DNA of 64,000 bases, taken from assembly GCA_019135865.1 (NCBI GenBank), contig JAGVVD010000024.1, forward strand, positions 1 to 64,000, given 5' to 3'. Position numbers and translations under genes: made by a program. Source of the DNA: Elusimicrobiota bacterium. GTDB lineage: Bacteria > Elusimicrobiota > Elusimicrobia > Elusimicrobiales > UBA9959. Shown here piece by piece: positions 36,016 to 48,938 of the stretch; within the stretch, counting starts at the first letter, position 1, and each line of letters opens with the position of its first letter. The notes under the pieces were generated by a model, which was not told the origin of the DNA, did no database searches, and saw nothing but the letters and a program-made list of their open reading frames with translations.

Positions 36016-37617
36016 ATGAAAGCGAACCATTCCGATTTCCTGGTGCTGGGCGGCGGCCTGGCCGGCCTCATGCTGTCCGAGAAACTCTCCCGGCTGGGGA
36101 CGGTGAGCGTGCTGGTCAAGCGCGACCTGCGCACCTGCTCCACCGGCCTGGCGCAGGGCGGCATAGCCGCCGTCACCGCCGCCGCGGACTCTTTCGAACG
36201 CCACGCCGAAGACACGCTGAAGGCCGGCGCCGGACTCTGCGACAGGGACATCGTGCGGATGACCGTGCGCGAGGGCCCCGCGCGCGTCAAGGAACTCCTT
36301 GAGCTGGGCGTGAAGTTCAACCGCAAGGACGGGGATTTCGACCTCGGCCTGGAGGGCGGCCACAGCGCCCGCCGGGTCCTGCATTGCGGCGACTACACCG
36401 GGCGCGACATACAGGAGGCGCTGCTGGCCGCCTGTTCGCGCAACAAGCGGGTGCGCATATACGAACGGCACCCGGCGATAGACTTCATACTGGAGGAAAA
36501 GGCCCACTCCTGCCGCCCCGCCTCCAACCGCTGTCTCGGGGCTTACGCGCTGGACGAAAGCACCGGCCGGGTGGAGACCTTCACCGCCGGCCGGACCTTC
36601 CTCGCCAGCGGCGGCGCGGGCAAGGTCTACCGCTACACTTCCAATCCCGACACGGCCACTGGCGACGGCATGGCGATGGCCTGGCGGGCCGGGCTGGACC
36701 TGGCCAATATGGAATTCGTCCAGTTCCACCCCACCTGCCTCTACCATCCGCAGGCCAAGTCCTTCCTGATCTCGGAGGCCGTGCGCGGCGAAGGCGGTCT
36801 CCTCCGGCTGGCCGACGGAGACCGTTTCATGCCGCGCTATCACAAGGACGCCGAGCTGGCCCCGCGCGACATAGTGGCCCGCGCCATAGACGCCGAGCTC
36901 AAGCGCACCGGCCAGGACTGCGCCTGGCTGGACATCAGTTTCAAAGGGAGGACCTTCCTGAAGAAAAGGTTCCCGCAGATCTACGCGCGCTGCCTGGAAC
37001 TCGGGATAGACATCGCGCGGTCCCCCATCCCCGTGGTCCCCGCGACCCATTTCTTCTGCGGCGGCGTGCGGGTCGACAGGGACGGCAGGACCGCCATGCC
37101 CGGCCTCTACGCCGCCGGCGAGACCGCCTATACCGGGCTGCACGGCGCCAACCGCCTGGCCTCCAACTCCCTGCTCGAGGCCTGTGTCTTCGCCCACCGG
37201 GCGGCGGAAGCGGCCGCGGCGGACCGTCCTGGCTCCCCCAGGACAGCCGGGAAGGCAGAGGCCTGGAACTACGGCGACGCCCGGCCTTCCGACGAGGCCG
37301 TCATCATCAGCCACAACTGGGAGGAGATACGCACCCTGATGTGGAACTATGTCGGCATAGTGCGCAGCGACAAGCGCCTGGAACGGGCCCGCCGCCGCAT
37401 AGAGATAATCTCCGGGGAGATATTGCGCTATTACTGGGACTTCCTGCTGACCACCGACCTGCTGGAACTGCGCAATATCGCCTGCCTGGCCGGGGCCATA
37501 ATCGACTCGGCCTCGGCCCGCAAGGAATCGCGCGGCCTGCATTTCAACATAGATTACCCGGAAGCCTCGGATAAGTTCCTGCGGCCGACCGCGGTCAACC
37601 GTTACGGAGGCAGGTGA
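36016..37617 (+). CDS. nadB: L-aspartate oxidase NadB
   Basis: NadB oxidises aspartate to iminoaspartate in NAD synthesis. The 533-residue flavoprotein has FAD-binding [35 protein letters not shown], and the substrate region [11 protein letters not shown] followed by GLYAAGETA and [13 protein letters not shown]. The C-terminal helical domain is present. NadA and NadC are not in the window. It is followed by uvrA after one base. Confidence 0.95.
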   Translation: MKANHSDFLVLGGGLAGLMLSEKLSRLGTVSVLVKRDLRTCSTGLAQGGIAAVTAAADSFERHAEDTLKAGAGLCDRDIVRMTVREGPARVKELLELGVKFNRKDGDFDLGLEGGHSARRVLHCGDYTGRDIQEALLAACSRNKRVRIYERHPAIDFILEEKAHSCRPASNRCLGAYALDESTGRVETFTAGRTFLASGGAGKVYRYTSNPDTATGDGMAMAWRAGLDLANMEFVQFHPTCLYHPQAKSFLISEAVRGEGGLLRLADGDRFMPRYHKDAELAPRDIVARAIDAELKRTGQDCAWLDISFKGRTFLKKRFPQIYARCLELGIDIARSPIPVVPATHFFCGGVRVDRDGRTAMPGLYAAGETAYTGLHGANRLASNSLLEACVFAHRAAEAAAADRPGSPRTAGKAEAWNYGDARPSDEAVIISHNWEEIRTLMWNYVGIVRSDKRLERARRRIEIISGEILRYYWDFLLTTDLLELRNIACLAGAIIDSASARKESRGLHFNIDYPEASDKFLRPTAVNRYGGR

Positions 37618-37618
37618 G

Positions 37619-40418
<2,800 letters not shown>

Positions 40419-40441
<23 letters not shown>

Positions 40442-41309
40442 TAAAGCCGAAAGAGGAAAGTTTTACCGGCTGGAAGTTGAAGCTGGCGCTCGGCTGCTGC
40501 CGGCCGAAGCCGGGTCTGTCCTGGGCGCGGTATAGGTCCAGCCAGGCGAGCCATTTCCTTTCGAACTGGTCGATATCCTTCGCCCGGTACACTTCCCAGA
40601 GCGCCCCTTCCAGGTCCGTCCCGGCGCGTATCCTCTCGCAGAAGTTCCGGAACTGCAGACGCTGCGCCGGGCTGTAGATATGCTTGACGATGCCGAAAGC
40701 CTGGAGATACCAGTCGCCTATCTTCTGGTCGGTGTTGAGCGAGGCGAGTTCGCTGGTGAAATACGACCTCATCGTGAAGAACCTTTCCCGCGGCATGTAT
40801 TTCAGGGCCGTCGTCCAGGGGCCGCCTTCGGCCGAATGCGAGGCGTCCTCCATCATGACGGCCAGCCCTTCGTTGAGCCATTGCGGAGGGTATTTCAGCT
40901 TTTCCGCGAAATAGGTCTCGAAATACAGGTGGGTCAGTTCATGCGCTATGACGGCCCGCAGCTTTCCCAGGTCGCCGGAGTCGTAGACGACTATGGTCTT
41001 CCTGGACGTAAAAGCGAGCCCCTTGGACCAGGAAGGAGGCTCGAACTCTCCCTTCAGGTAGGTCTGCTGGCTGGAATGGATGTATACTTTCGTCTTCTCC
41101 TTGACCATCCACGGCGCGAACATGGCCAGGTTCAGCCGCATGGAGGAATAGAGCTTCTCCAGCTCTATGGAGATGGAGTTCGGCGCCCAGCCGGCTTCGT
41201 GGTGGATGAGGAAGTGCGGGGATTCCTTGAGTTTCCAACCGTCCGCCCCCCAGGCGGGACCGACGGTCAGAGCGGGGGCCAGAAGAACGAGCGCAGCCCT
41301 GCGGATCAT
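40419..41309 (-). CDS. Secreted gluzincin peptidase (peptidase MA-like)
   Basis: The 296-residue product starts MIRRAALVLLAPAL, a signal peptide. Zinc motif H123-E124-x-x-H127 (VIAHELTHLYF) and the downstream glutamate in WLNEGLA (E147) define a gluzincin. The preceding PHFLIHHEAG segment is common in MA-like peptidases. It overlaps the pilin-like gene upstream by ATGA and the convergent uvrA end by 23 bases. Placement at the end of the pilus block suggests envelope processing; the target is unknown. Confidence 0.82.
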
Positions 41310-41614
41310 TCCGATAATTCCACCGTGACGGTCTTTATTGCCCCCGTGCCTGGATCCGTGTCCAGCCCGTTGCATGGAGCCGCCGTCGGGGTCAACTGCG
41401 CGTTCCAGCTCGAGATAAGGTGCCCCGCGCAGCCCTCCGCCCGGGTCTGCGCCACGGCGCTGTTGTGGACGCGGCTGGCCAGTATATAGCGCGACAGCAC
41501 CCAGCGCATCAGCATGACGGCCATCATGCTGATGACCACGCTCATCACCAGGGTCTGCACCAGGATGGTGCCCCGCCTCGTGAACGCGCGGACCGCCGGC
41601 AAAGCCCGTCTCAT
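41306..41614 (-). CDS. Short pilin-like/PilX-type protein
   Basis: The 102-residue protein has an N-terminal basic stretch and one long hydrophobic helix (about 17-40, ILVQTLVMSVVISMMAVMLMRWVL), then a small domain with two cysteines. It resembles the N-termini of minor pilins such as PilX but lacks a clear G-F-T-L-x-E prepilin site (RRGTILVQT instead). It ends the pilin cluster. Confidence 0.6.
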   Translation of the reverse strand: MRRALPAVRAFTRRGTILVQTLVMSVVISMMAVMLMRWVLSRYILASRVHNSAVAQTRAEGCAGHLISSWNAQLTPTAAPCNGLDTDPGTGAIKTVTVELSE

Positions 41615-41656
41615 TCAGATAGTCTAGCAGAGGGCGGCGGGTTTTTCAATGCCGGC

Positions 41657-42385
41657 TCAGTAGGCGCAGGGAGCCGCGGCGCCGGGGCAGGCGCTGCGCT
41701 GGACGCTGGCGGTGGAATCGAGAGTGGCGTCCACTTCGCGGGAGGAGGCGCTCAGGTCCTTGCCGGATACCGCCGGCGGGATCCACCTCACGCGCAGGCG
41801 GACGCGGACGGCGCCCTTTTCGTTTATGCCGTCGGCCGGGCGGCGCGAGAAGAGCGGCGCCAGGGAGACGTTCACGTACTCCGCCAGCTGTATATAAGTG
41901 CCGCCGCTGCAGCCGGCGGGATACGGGGAGGTGAAGGTCCAGCCCGGGGGCGCGGGACAAGCGCCTCCCGCCGTAGTGATGGTGCCGGTGTAATAGCGCA
42001 GGCAGCCCCCCGAAGGACAGGAGGCGTCGGCGGTGGCGTAATGGCAGAAATAATGCCAGCGCCTCGGCACCGCACTGTGGATAGGGTGACAGCCCGTCAT
42101 CTGGTCCACGTTCTCGGCTATTTTCAGCTCGTCACCGTCGGAACCGTACGCCGGCAGGTCTATCCTCGTGGCGGCCGGGATGCGGCTCAGTACGGTCTTC
42201 ATGGCGTAGGAGGCGCCGTTCTTTATCACGTTCTGCCGGTAATTCTGCAGCATGTAGTTGGAGCTGGTGGTCTGTATGGCGGCCAGCGAGACCAGGAGCA
42301 TCCCCGAGATCATGACGGATATCATCAGCTCGGCCAGGGTGAAGCCGGGCCTCGCGCGCACGAAGAAGCGGTGTCTAGTCGGCAT
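41657..42385 (-). CDS. Type IV pilin-like minor pseudopilin
   Basis: From the ATG at 42385 the product is 242 residues. The prepilin site is RPGFTLAELMISVMIS, with the glutamate at +5, followed by the hydrophobic helix. The globular part is rich in cysteine and aromatic residues (CHPIH, YFCHYATADASCPSGGC). Its start overlaps the previous pilin gene by 11 bases. It is probably a PilW/GspJ-like minor component; the exact position in the fibre is not known. Confidence 0.8.
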   Translation of the reverse strand: MPTRHRFFVRARPGFTLAELMISVMISGMLLVSLAAIQTTSSNYMLQNYRQNVIKNGASYAMKTVLSRIPAATRIDLPAYGSDGDELKIAENVDQMTGCHPIHSAVPRRWHYFCHYATADASCPSGGCLRYYTGTITTAGGACPAPPGWTFTSPYPAGCSGGTYIQLAEYVNVSLAPLFSRRPADGINEKGAVRVRLRVRWIPPAVSGKDLSASSREVDATLDSTASVQRSACPGAAAPCAY

Positions 42386-42857
42386 AACGCAGGTTGAAGG
42401 TGACCCTTTTGCAGGCCCAGGCCGTATTGGCCGTGCCCAGGCCGCAGTCATAATCCACCACGGTGTAGGTGAAAAAACAGTAGGCGTTGCCGGCCGCGCA
42501 GGTCTGGCCGGGGACCTGCAGTTCGGTGCCGTTCAGCAGCGAAGAGATGTCATGGGTGACCCCCCCCCCGGCATTGCCGCGCAGCGACCAGCCGAGGGTG
42601 GCAGAAGCGGCCCAGTGCCCGACCCCGCCCGGGGAGGAGGTAGGAGTATAGGTGGAATCCGAGGGCACGGCCGAGACATAGTTCGCCAGGCTCTGGCTGG
42701 CCCGCTTTATGACCATGGCGGCGAGTTCGCGCTTATCGGCCTTTTCGTGGGAGACCAGGCCGGACAGGACGATGGAAAAGACGGCCGCGCTGGTCATGGC
42801 GGTTATGAGCGCGGCTATGGACACCTCTATCAGCGTCACGCCGGGCCGGGTCCTCAT
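42375..42857 (-). CDS. Type IV pilin-like minor pseudopilin
   Basis: The 160-residue protein has a very short leader and the prepilin site RPGVTLIEVSIAALIT, with phenylalanine replaced by valine. A globular domain of about 110 residues carries cysteines (GQTCAAGNAYCFF, YDCGLG). It looks like a PilV/GspI-type component. It lies between two other pilin genes. Confidence 0.78.
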   Translation of the reverse strand: MRTRPGVTLIEVSIAALITAMTSAAVFSIVLSGLVSHEKADKRELAAMVIKRASQSLANYVSAVPSDSTYTPTSSPGGVGHWAASATLGWSLRGNAGGGVTHDISSLLNGTELQVPGQTCAAGNAYCFFTYTVVDYDCGLGTANTAWACKRVTFNLRYAD

Positions 42858-42890
42858 CTGCGATACTCCTTATATCCTCAGGTCTGCGGC

Positions 42891-43388
42891 TCAGAAACTG
42901 GGGCAGGTCGGAGCGCCGCCGACCACAGCGCAGGCGCCGATACTCGAGATGGTATAGCCCCAGGCGGAGTACGTCCCCTCCCGCCGGCGGGCGCTGGCGG
43001 TGAGGCCGGCGGCGCAGCCGGAGCCGCCGGCGCCGGAGGTCGGGTTGCAGGAACGGTAGATATAGGGCAGGCCATCCCAGTTCTGGGCCGCGAGGTACCG
43101 GCATCTGACCAGGTCGCACGCGTCGCGGGTCCCGCCGGTGGAACAGGGGGCCGTCTGGCAGGTACCGGCGCTGGTCAAGAGGCCGCCGTTATAGGTGAGC
43201 GACGGATTGTCGGCCATGAGCATGCGGGTGGCCGACGAGATCATATTGGCCATCGCCACCGCGTCCAGGGCCTTGGAGCTTTCCACCGTCTTGATGTAAT
43301 AAGGCACCCCGATGGAAGTCAGGATGCTCAGGATTATGATCACCACCATCAGCTCGATGAGCGTGAAACCTTTCCTGGAAGAAGACAT
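42891..43388 (-). CDS. Type IV pilin / GspG-like major pseudopilin candidate
   Basis: From the ATG at 43388 the product is 165 residues with a short leader and a canonical site KGFTLIELMVVIIILSIL. The globular domain has several cysteines (GTCQTAPCS, DLVRCRY, YRSCNP, GACAVVGG), suggesting disulfides. It directly follows pilC and has the best-conserved N-terminus of the set, so it is the likeliest major subunit here. The reading frame extends upstream only as out-of-frame pilC sequence. Confidence 0.85.
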   Translation of the reverse strand: MSSSRKGFTLIELMVVIIILSILTSIGVPYYIKTVESSKALDAVAMANMISSATRMLMADNPSLTYNGGLLTSAGTCQTAPCSTGGTRDACDLVRCRYLAAQNWDGLPYIYRSCNPTSGAGGSGCAAGLTASARRREGTYSAWGYTISSIGACAVVGGAPTCPSF

Positions 43389-43402
43389 CTCCCCCCCTTT
43401 CC

Positions 43403-44620
43403 TCATTTGGAACCTATCTGCGAGAGCTGGAAAATGGGCATGAAGATCGACATGACGATCACGGCGATGATGCCGCCGATGCCGACCACGAGTATCGGGT
43501 CTATCATGGCGGAGAAGCGCCTCAGGAACTGGTCTATCTGCTCCTGGTAGAACTTGGAGAGCACCGAGATGATGTCCGGGAGCTTGCCCGACTCCTCGCC
43601 CATCCACATCATTTCCGTCACCATGCCCGGGAAGAGGCCCGTCTTGCGGAAGGAGTCGGCGATGGAGCGGCCGCTGGCTATCTCCGTCTTGGCCTTCTTT
43701 AGCGCGTTCTGGAAGATCAGGTTCTTGCGGAACGCGCCTTCCAGGACCGAGACCGCGTTGAGTATGCTGACGCCGGAACGGATCAGCGTCGAGAGCGTGG
43801 TCAGCAGGCGTTCGGTGTTTATGCTCTTGACCAGCGGGCCGAGGAAAGGGATCTTGAAGATGAAATGGTTCCAGGTCAGGCGCCCCGCCGGGGTGGAGAT
43901 ATAGGCGCGCAGGGCCAGGACGAAGCCTATCACCACGACCGTGGCCAGGAGGTAGTACTTGGTGACGATGCCGGAAAAGATCAGGATTATGCGGGTGATG
44001 AACGGGAGGTCGAGGTTGAAGTCCCTGAATATGCCGGCGAAGACCGGGACGATGAAGATGATGAAATAGGCCAGCACGCCCATCGACATCGTGAAGAGGA
44101 CGGCCGGGTAGGCCACCGCGGTCACGAGTTTGGACTTGATGCCTTCCTGGGCCTCGGAATAGGCCGTGATCTGGCGCAGCACGGCGGGAAGCTGGCCCGA
44201 GACCTCTCCGGCCTGCACCAGCGAGATCCAGACCTCGTCGAAGACCTTCGGATGCTTCTCCAGCGCCTTGTGAAGCGCGCCGCCCGCCGAGACCTCCTTG
44301 GTTATCTGGCCGAGGACGGCGCCGAGGGTCTTGTTCTCCGCGTGGTCCGACAGAAGGGAGAGCGCCCTGACGAGGGGCACGCCGCCGGCCAGCAGCGTGG
44401 CGACCTGTTCGCCGAAAAAGACGAGCTCGCGCCCGGAGACGGAACCGGAAGCGGACTGCTTGCGCAGTCCGCCGGTCTTGGTCTGTTCCGACTGGATGGA
44501 AAGGATGAAAAGGCCCTTCCCCTGGAGGGCCTGTACCGCCTGGTCCTCGTCCTCCGCGTCGAGATGCCCGGTCGTGACCGTGCCCTGCGCGTCCTGAACG
44601 GTGTAAATGAACTTGGCCAT
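43403..44620 (-). CDS. pilC: Type IV pilus/type II secretion inner-membrane platform protein PilC/GspF
   Basis: From the ATG before AKFIYTVQDAQG the product is 405 residues with two GspF cytoplasmic domains (about 70-195 and 270-395) and three membrane helices. FFGEQVATLLAGGVPLVRAL and FLRRFSAMIDPILVVGIGG are typical. It anchors the assembly ATPase. It lies between pilB and the pilin cluster. Length is standard. Confidence 0.93.
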   Translation of the reverse strand: MAKFIYTVQDAQGTVTTGHLDAEDEDQAVQALQGKGLFILSIQSEQTKTGGLRKQSASGSVSGRELVFFGEQVATLLAGGVPLVRALSLLSDHAENKTLGAVLGQITKEVSAGGALHKALEKHPKVFDEVWISLVQAGEVSGQLPAVLRQITAYSEAQEGIKSKLVTAVAYPAVLFTMSMGVLAYFIIFIVPVFAGIFRDFNLDLPFITRIILIFSGIVTKYYLLATVVVIGFVLALRAYISTPAGRLTWNHFIFKIPFLGPLVKSINTERLLTTLSTLIRSGVSILNAVSVLEGAFRKNLIFQNALKKAKTEIASGRSIADSFRKTGLFPGMVTEMMWMGEESGKLPDIISVLSKFYQEQIDQFLRRFSAMIDPILVVGIGGIIAVIVMSIFMPIFQLSQIGSK

Positions 44621-44675
44621 AGCGCTACCGAAGACTCTACCAAAAATAACCGCCGCGAGCAACGCGCGCGAAGGC

Positions 44676-46418
44676 TCAGTGCTCCGACATCGTGACGCCC
44701 ATCATGTCCTCCACGGAAGTGACACCCGCCAGGACCTTGCGCCAGCCGCTGGCCCGCAGGTCCCAGGCGCCGCTCTTGGCGGCGGCGGTCTTCAGTTTGG
44801 GGATATCGGCGTCCTTGGAGATGATGCGCTTCATTTCCTCCGTGACGAAACAGATCTCGTAAATGGCCCGGCGGCCGCGGTAGCCCAGATCGAAGCATTT
44901 GGGGCAGCCTTTCGGCTTGTAGAAAATGAGCCGGTTGAGGTCCGGGAGCGGATTGAGCATGGACTCCTTGGCGAACAGGTCCAGCTCGTCCTGGGGCGGC
45001 TTGTAGGGGATCTTGCAGTCGCAAAGGACGCGGACCAGGCGCTGGGCCGCCACCAGCAGCAGCGTGCTGGCCAGGAGGTAGGGCTCTATCTCCATATCGA
45101 TAAGGCGCGGGATGGCCTCCAGCGCGTTGTTGGTGTGGAGGGTGGAGAGCACGAGGTGGCCGGTCATGGCGGCCTTGAGGCAGGCTTCGGCCGTCTCGTT
45201 GTCGCGCGTTTCGCCGACCAGTATGACGTCCGGGTCCTGTCGGAGGAAGGAACGGAGGCCGGCCGCGAAGGTCAGGCCTATCTGGGGCCTGATCTGGACC
45301 TGGCTGACCCCCTCCATCTTGATTTCGACGGGGTCCTCCAGCGTCATGACGTTTATCTCCGGCGATTTGATCGTGTTCAGCACGGCGCCGAGCGTAGTGG
45401 TCTTACCGGAGCCGGTGGGGCCGGTCAGCAGGATAAGGCCGTGCGGCGAGCGGGCGGCCTGGAGGAAGTCGTCCTTCTGCCTGGGCTCGAAACCGATCTT
45501 GTCGATGTTGAGCTCCACGGAGCCCCGGTCCATGATACGGAGGACCAGCTTTTCGCCGAAGACCGTGGGACAGACGCTTACGCGGTTCTCGATGTTGCGG
45601 CTCTGGAACTTGATGGTGAAGCTGCCGTCCTGCGGCAGGCGGCGTTCCGCGACGTCCAGTTTGGAGAGGATCTTGAAGCGGGAGATCAGGTTGTCGAAAA
45701 GTTCCGCCGGCGGGGCGCTGCGCTCGTAAAGGGAGCCGTCTATGCGGAACCGCAGGGAGATCTTCTCGTCGAACTTCTCGAGATGGATGTCCGAAGTGCG
45801 CTCGGCTATGGCCTGCTTCAGGATGGCGTTGACGAGCTGTATCGACTGGGCGCCTTTGCCGGAGCCGACTATGACCTTGTCGAGGTCCAGTTTGCCGTCG
45901 GGAGTGAGCGCGTCCGCGACGTCCCCGCCGCCGTCCTTACCCTCGCCCCCTTCCATGACCCGGTCTATCAGGTCGCCCTGCACCTGGTAGAACTGGTCTA
46001 TGACCTTCAGGACCTGGGCGCGCGTGGAGATGAACGGGGTGATCTCCATCCCGGCCACCATCTTTATGTTGTCGAGCAGCAGGATATTGGTGGGATCGGT
46101 CATGGCGACCGCGAGGATATTGTCCTCTATGAACAGCGGGACGATGGCGTTCTCGCGGGCGAACTTCTCGGAAACTATCTTCTCCAGGCCCTGGCCCTTC
46201 TCCGGGTTGAGGATCTTGTTCTCGCGCGAGGCGTAAGGGGTCCCCAGCTGCTTGGAAAGGGCCATGGCCACCTGTTCCTCGGAGGCGTAGCCCAGTTTGA
46301 CCAGGGCCTCGCCGATGAGACAGGGTGTCTGCGTCTGGAACTTGAGCGCTTTCGCCAGCTGCTCCTCGTTTATGACGCCTGACTGGATGAGTATCTCGCC
46401 TAGTTTTTTACGGGCCAT
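44676..46418 (-). CDS. pilB: Type IV pilus assembly ATPase PilB/GspE
   Basis: The 580-residue ATPase has an N-terminal GspE-N domain (LGEILIQSGVINEEQL). Walker A is LLTGPTGSGKTTTLG, the aspartate box is TLEDPVEI, Walker B is DPDVILVGETRD and the histidine box is LSTLHTNNA. A CDC ... CPKC set of cysteines forms the zinc region. It powers fibre assembly. No retraction ATPase PilT is found in the window. Confidence 0.95.
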   Translation of the reverse strand: MARKKLGEILIQSGVINEEQLAKALKFQTQTPCLIGEALVKLGYASEEQVAMALSKQLGTPYASRENKILNPEKGQGLEKIVSEKFARENAIVPLFIEDNILAVAMTDPTNILLLDNIKMVAGMEITPFISTRAQVLKVIDQFYQVQGDLIDRVMEGGEGKDGGGDVADALTPDGKLDLDKVIVGSGKGAQSIQLVNAILKQAIAERTSDIHLEKFDEKISLRFRIDGSLYERSAPPAELFDNLISRFKILSKLDVAERRLPQDGSFTIKFQSRNIENRVSVCPTVFGEKLVLRIMDRGSVELNIDKIGFEPRQKDDFLQAARSPHGLILLTGPTGSGKTTTLGAVLNTIKSPEINVMTLEDPVEIKMEGVSQVQIRPQIGLTFAAGLRSFLRQDPDVILVGETRDNETAEACLKAAMTGHLVLSTLHTNNALEAIPRLIDMEIEPYLLASTLLLVAAQRLVRVLCDCKIPYKPPQDELDLFAKESMLNPLPDLNRLIFYKPKGCPKCFDLGYRGRRAIYEICFVTEEMKRIISKDADIPKLKTAAAKSGAWDLRASGWRKVLAGVTSVEDMMGVTMSEH

Positions 46419-46458
46419 ATCCGCGATCCTGGGGCGGCCTGGCCGCCCCTTTCCTCTA

Positions 46459-48162
46459 TCAATCGACCAGAATGGTCGGGGTCAGGAAGATCACCAGGTC
46501 GGTGTTCGTGCGCCTGGAACTGACGCTGGTGAAGAGCCAGCCGATTATCGGTATATAGCCCAGCAGCGGCACCTTCTTGACGGTCTTCGTCTCCGTGGAG
46601 GAGAGCATGCCGCCGATGACCACGGTCTGGCCGTTCTTGACGCGGACCATGGTGGAAGCGCCGCGGCTGACCGGATCGTAGACGGTATCGCCCTGCACCG
46701 TGATCGCCGACGGCGTTATATCCGAATAGGAAGGCTGCACTATCATCGTGATGAAGCCCTCCTTGTTGACCTGGGGGGTGACCAGCAGGTTGAGGCCGAT
46801 ACGGCGCCGTTCCAGCGAAGTGGACGCCTCGCCGGCCGCGCCGCCGGCCGAAGTAACGGAACTGGCGGTGCCTACCGCCGCGTCCCGGGCTATCTGGATG
46901 ACGGCGGTCTTGTTGTTCATCGAGACGATCTTGGGCTTGCCCAGGTAGCGCGCCTCTCCTCGGGAGATGAGGGCCCTGAAAATGGCCTGCAGCTGGGCCA
47001 GGCTGAAGACGCCGTAATAGATGCCCTTGTTGCCGCCGAGACTGGTCTGGCCGGTGGAGAATATGGGATCTATTCCGCCGCCGCCGCCGCCATCGCCGCC
47101 CTCTTCGGCATCCACGTCGGTCGCCGCGGAGGGATAGAAACGCTTCCATTCCTCGCCCGTGAAAAAGCCCGGGCGAAGGCCGTAGTCGGTAAGGCGGGCG
47201 GGACCGGCGAAATAAGCCATCTCGCCGCGGGAACCGCCCCACTCTATCCCCAGCTCGTTCATGCGGTCCGTGTTTATCTCGACGATCTGCGCCTCTATCA
47301 GGATCTGCGGGGCCTTCTTGTCCAGTTCGGCGATTATCTGCTCGACCTGGGGGAAGACCTCCGGTATGTCCGTGATGACCAGGGAATTGGTGCGGGGGTC
47401 CGTGGCCATCTTGCCGTACTTCTTGGAAAGCACGCTGTTGACGATGTTGAGTATCGCGATGGCGTTCTCCGATTTATCCCCGCCGGGCGCGCCGCCGGTA
47501 CCGGCGTCGCCCTGCTGTCCCTGGGACATGGACGAGCCGCCGCCGGACGAGACGTCCTGGGAAGTTATGGCGCTTATGTCGCTGTAAACGGAGGAGACCG
47601 GGATGAGCGGGATATAGTTGAGGGTGTATATCTTGGTGATCAGGTTCGGCTGGTCCGCGGCGCGTTTGGTCACCACATAGGTATTGCTCTTGCCTATGCG
47701 CTGATAAGTAAGGCCTTTGACCCGCAGCAGCAGTTCCAGCGCCTCGCGCACCGTGGTCTTGCGCAGAAAGACCGTGATCGTGGCCTTCTCCAGGCCGTCG
47801 GTGATGATGAAATTCACCCTCGACTGCGCCGAGACCACGTCCAGGAAAGTGGAGAGGGGCGCGGATTTGAGCCGGATCGGGCCGATCTTGCGGTCCAGCG
47901 GGGAAACGGTCTCCGCCTCCTCGTACATGGGGGCCTCACGCTGGACGCCGCCTATCTGGGCCGATTCGATGGGGGAGCCGGGGACCTGGGCCCGCGGAGC
48001 GGGGGTCTGGCCCGGGTCCAGTATCGGACCGCCTTCGTCCGACGGTCCCTGCAGTTCGTTCATGAACTGGCGGTCCGCGTCCTGGGCGAAGGCCGGCGCC
48101 GCGGGGAGCAGCGCTGTCTGCAGGAAAAGAACCGCCGCGGTCAGAACTCTGAGAACTCTCAT
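46459..48162 (-). CDS. pilQ: Secretin of the type IV pilus / type II-like system
   Basis: The 567-residue product has a signal peptide (about 1-26). An STN-like N0 domain follows (LKSAPLSTFLDVVSAQSRVNF), then N1 with LVITDIPEVFPQVEQIIAELD, a Gly/Asp-rich insert (GGDGGGGGG) and the secretin barrel ending VPLLGYIPIIGWLFTS and DLVIFLTPTILVD. It forms the outer membrane gate. The PilM-to-PilP genes before it support a type IV pilus assignment over type II secretion. Confidence 0.93.
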   Translation of the reverse strand: MRVLRVLTAAVLFLQTALLPAAPAFAQDADRQFMNELQGPSDEGGPILDPGQTPAPRAQVPGSPIESAQIGGVQREAPMYEEAETVSPLDRKIGPIRLKSAPLSTFLDVVSAQSRVNFIITDGLEKATITVFLRKTTVREALELLLRVKGLTYQRIGKSNTYVVTKRAADQPNLITKIYTLNYIPLIPVSSVYSDISAITSQDVSSGGGSSMSQGQQGDAGTGGAPGGDKSENAIAILNIVNSVLSKKYGKMATDPRTNSLVITDIPEVFPQVEQIIAELDKKAPQILIEAQIVEINTDRMNELGIEWGGSRGEMAYFAGPARLTDYGLRPGFFTGEEWKRFYPSAATDVDAEEGGDGGGGGGIDPIFSTGQTSLGGNKGIYYGVFSLAQLQAIFRALISRGEARYLGKPKIVSMNNKTAVIQIARDAAVGTASSVTSAGGAAGEASTSLERRRIGLNLLVTPQVNKEGFITMIVQPSYSDITPSAITVQGDTVYDPVSRGASTMVRVKNGQTVVIGGMLSSTETKTVKKVPLLGYIPIIGWLFTSVSSRRTNTDLVIFLTPTILVD

Positions 48163-48200
48163 AAACCCTCCGAAGCCCGTGTCATTGTCCGATTAAGTCC

Positions 48201-48938
48201 CTACTGCATCGCCTTCCGGAAACGCCTGCCCTTGTGCTCCCCGATTATATAGTCCGTGCCTATGCGTATTATCTTCGCGCCCATGACGGTATCGCCGCGG
48301 GAATACATCTCGCCGTTTATGATCACGTTCGTCCCTACGATCCCCTGTATCGTCATGCGGCTCTCGACGGGGACCTCCCTGGGGGCCTGATTGGCGCGGC
48401 GCCGCTCCATGGCGGCCGCCCTGCGCATGTCCTCCTGCTCCCGCAGCATCGCGTAATCCTGGGGCGTCATAAAGGGGTTGCGCTTGGTCCTGGGACGGAA
48501 GTAAGAGGCCTCGGTGACGGTAGACTTCGCGACCTCCGGCGCGGTCCCGGTCCGGGCCGCGGGCGCTTCGCCTCCCGGCTTGACGGCCGCGGCGGGCGCT
48601 TCGGCGCCGGCCCCTGGCGCCGCTTCCGGGGCCGCGGAAGGGGCCCGTTCCGGGGCGGCCTGGGACGAAGTCCCGGCGGGAAGTTCCTCCGCCGCTTCCG
48701 CCGCCGCGGGCTTCTCCGGCCGGGCCGCGGCGCCGGAGGACGATACCGCTACCGCCTCCGTCCCCTGTTTCGCGCCTTCCTGGCCCGGAAAGAAATTGCG
48801 CGGCACGGCCTGCCCGCTCGCCGCCGATTGGGCCTCCTTGGCCTTGTTGGCGGACCACCAGTTGTAGAAGAGGAAAGAGGGGACCGCCAGCACCGCCGCC
48901 AGGAGGAGCCAGCCCATGACGCTGGTAAAATTCTTCAT
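48201..48938 (-). CDS. PilP/GspC-like protein with long Ala/Pro-rich linker
   Basis: The 245-residue protein has one N-terminal membrane helix (about 9-26) and a long Ala/Pro/Glu-rich linker (about 40-150). The C-terminal beta domain of about 50 residues (MTIQGIVGTNVIINGEMYSRGDTV, IIRIGTDYIIGEHKGRRFRK) resembles PilP and GspC homology regions that contact the secretin. Its start overlaps the PilO-like stop by ATGA, and secretin follows. The order M-N-O-P-Q supports the call. Confidence 0.75.
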   Translation of the reverse strand: MKNFTSVMGWLLLAAVLAVPSFLFYNWWSANKAKEAQSAASGQAVPRNFFPGQEGAKQGTEAVAVSSSGAAARPEKPAAAEAAEELPAGTSSQAAPERAPSAAPEAAPGAGAEAPAAAVKPGGEAPAARTGTAPEVAKSTVTEASYFRPRTKRNPFMTPQDYAMLREQEDMRRAAAMERRRANQAPREVPVESRMTIQGIVGTNVIINGEMYSRGDTVMGAKIIRIGTDYIIGEHKGRRFRKAMQ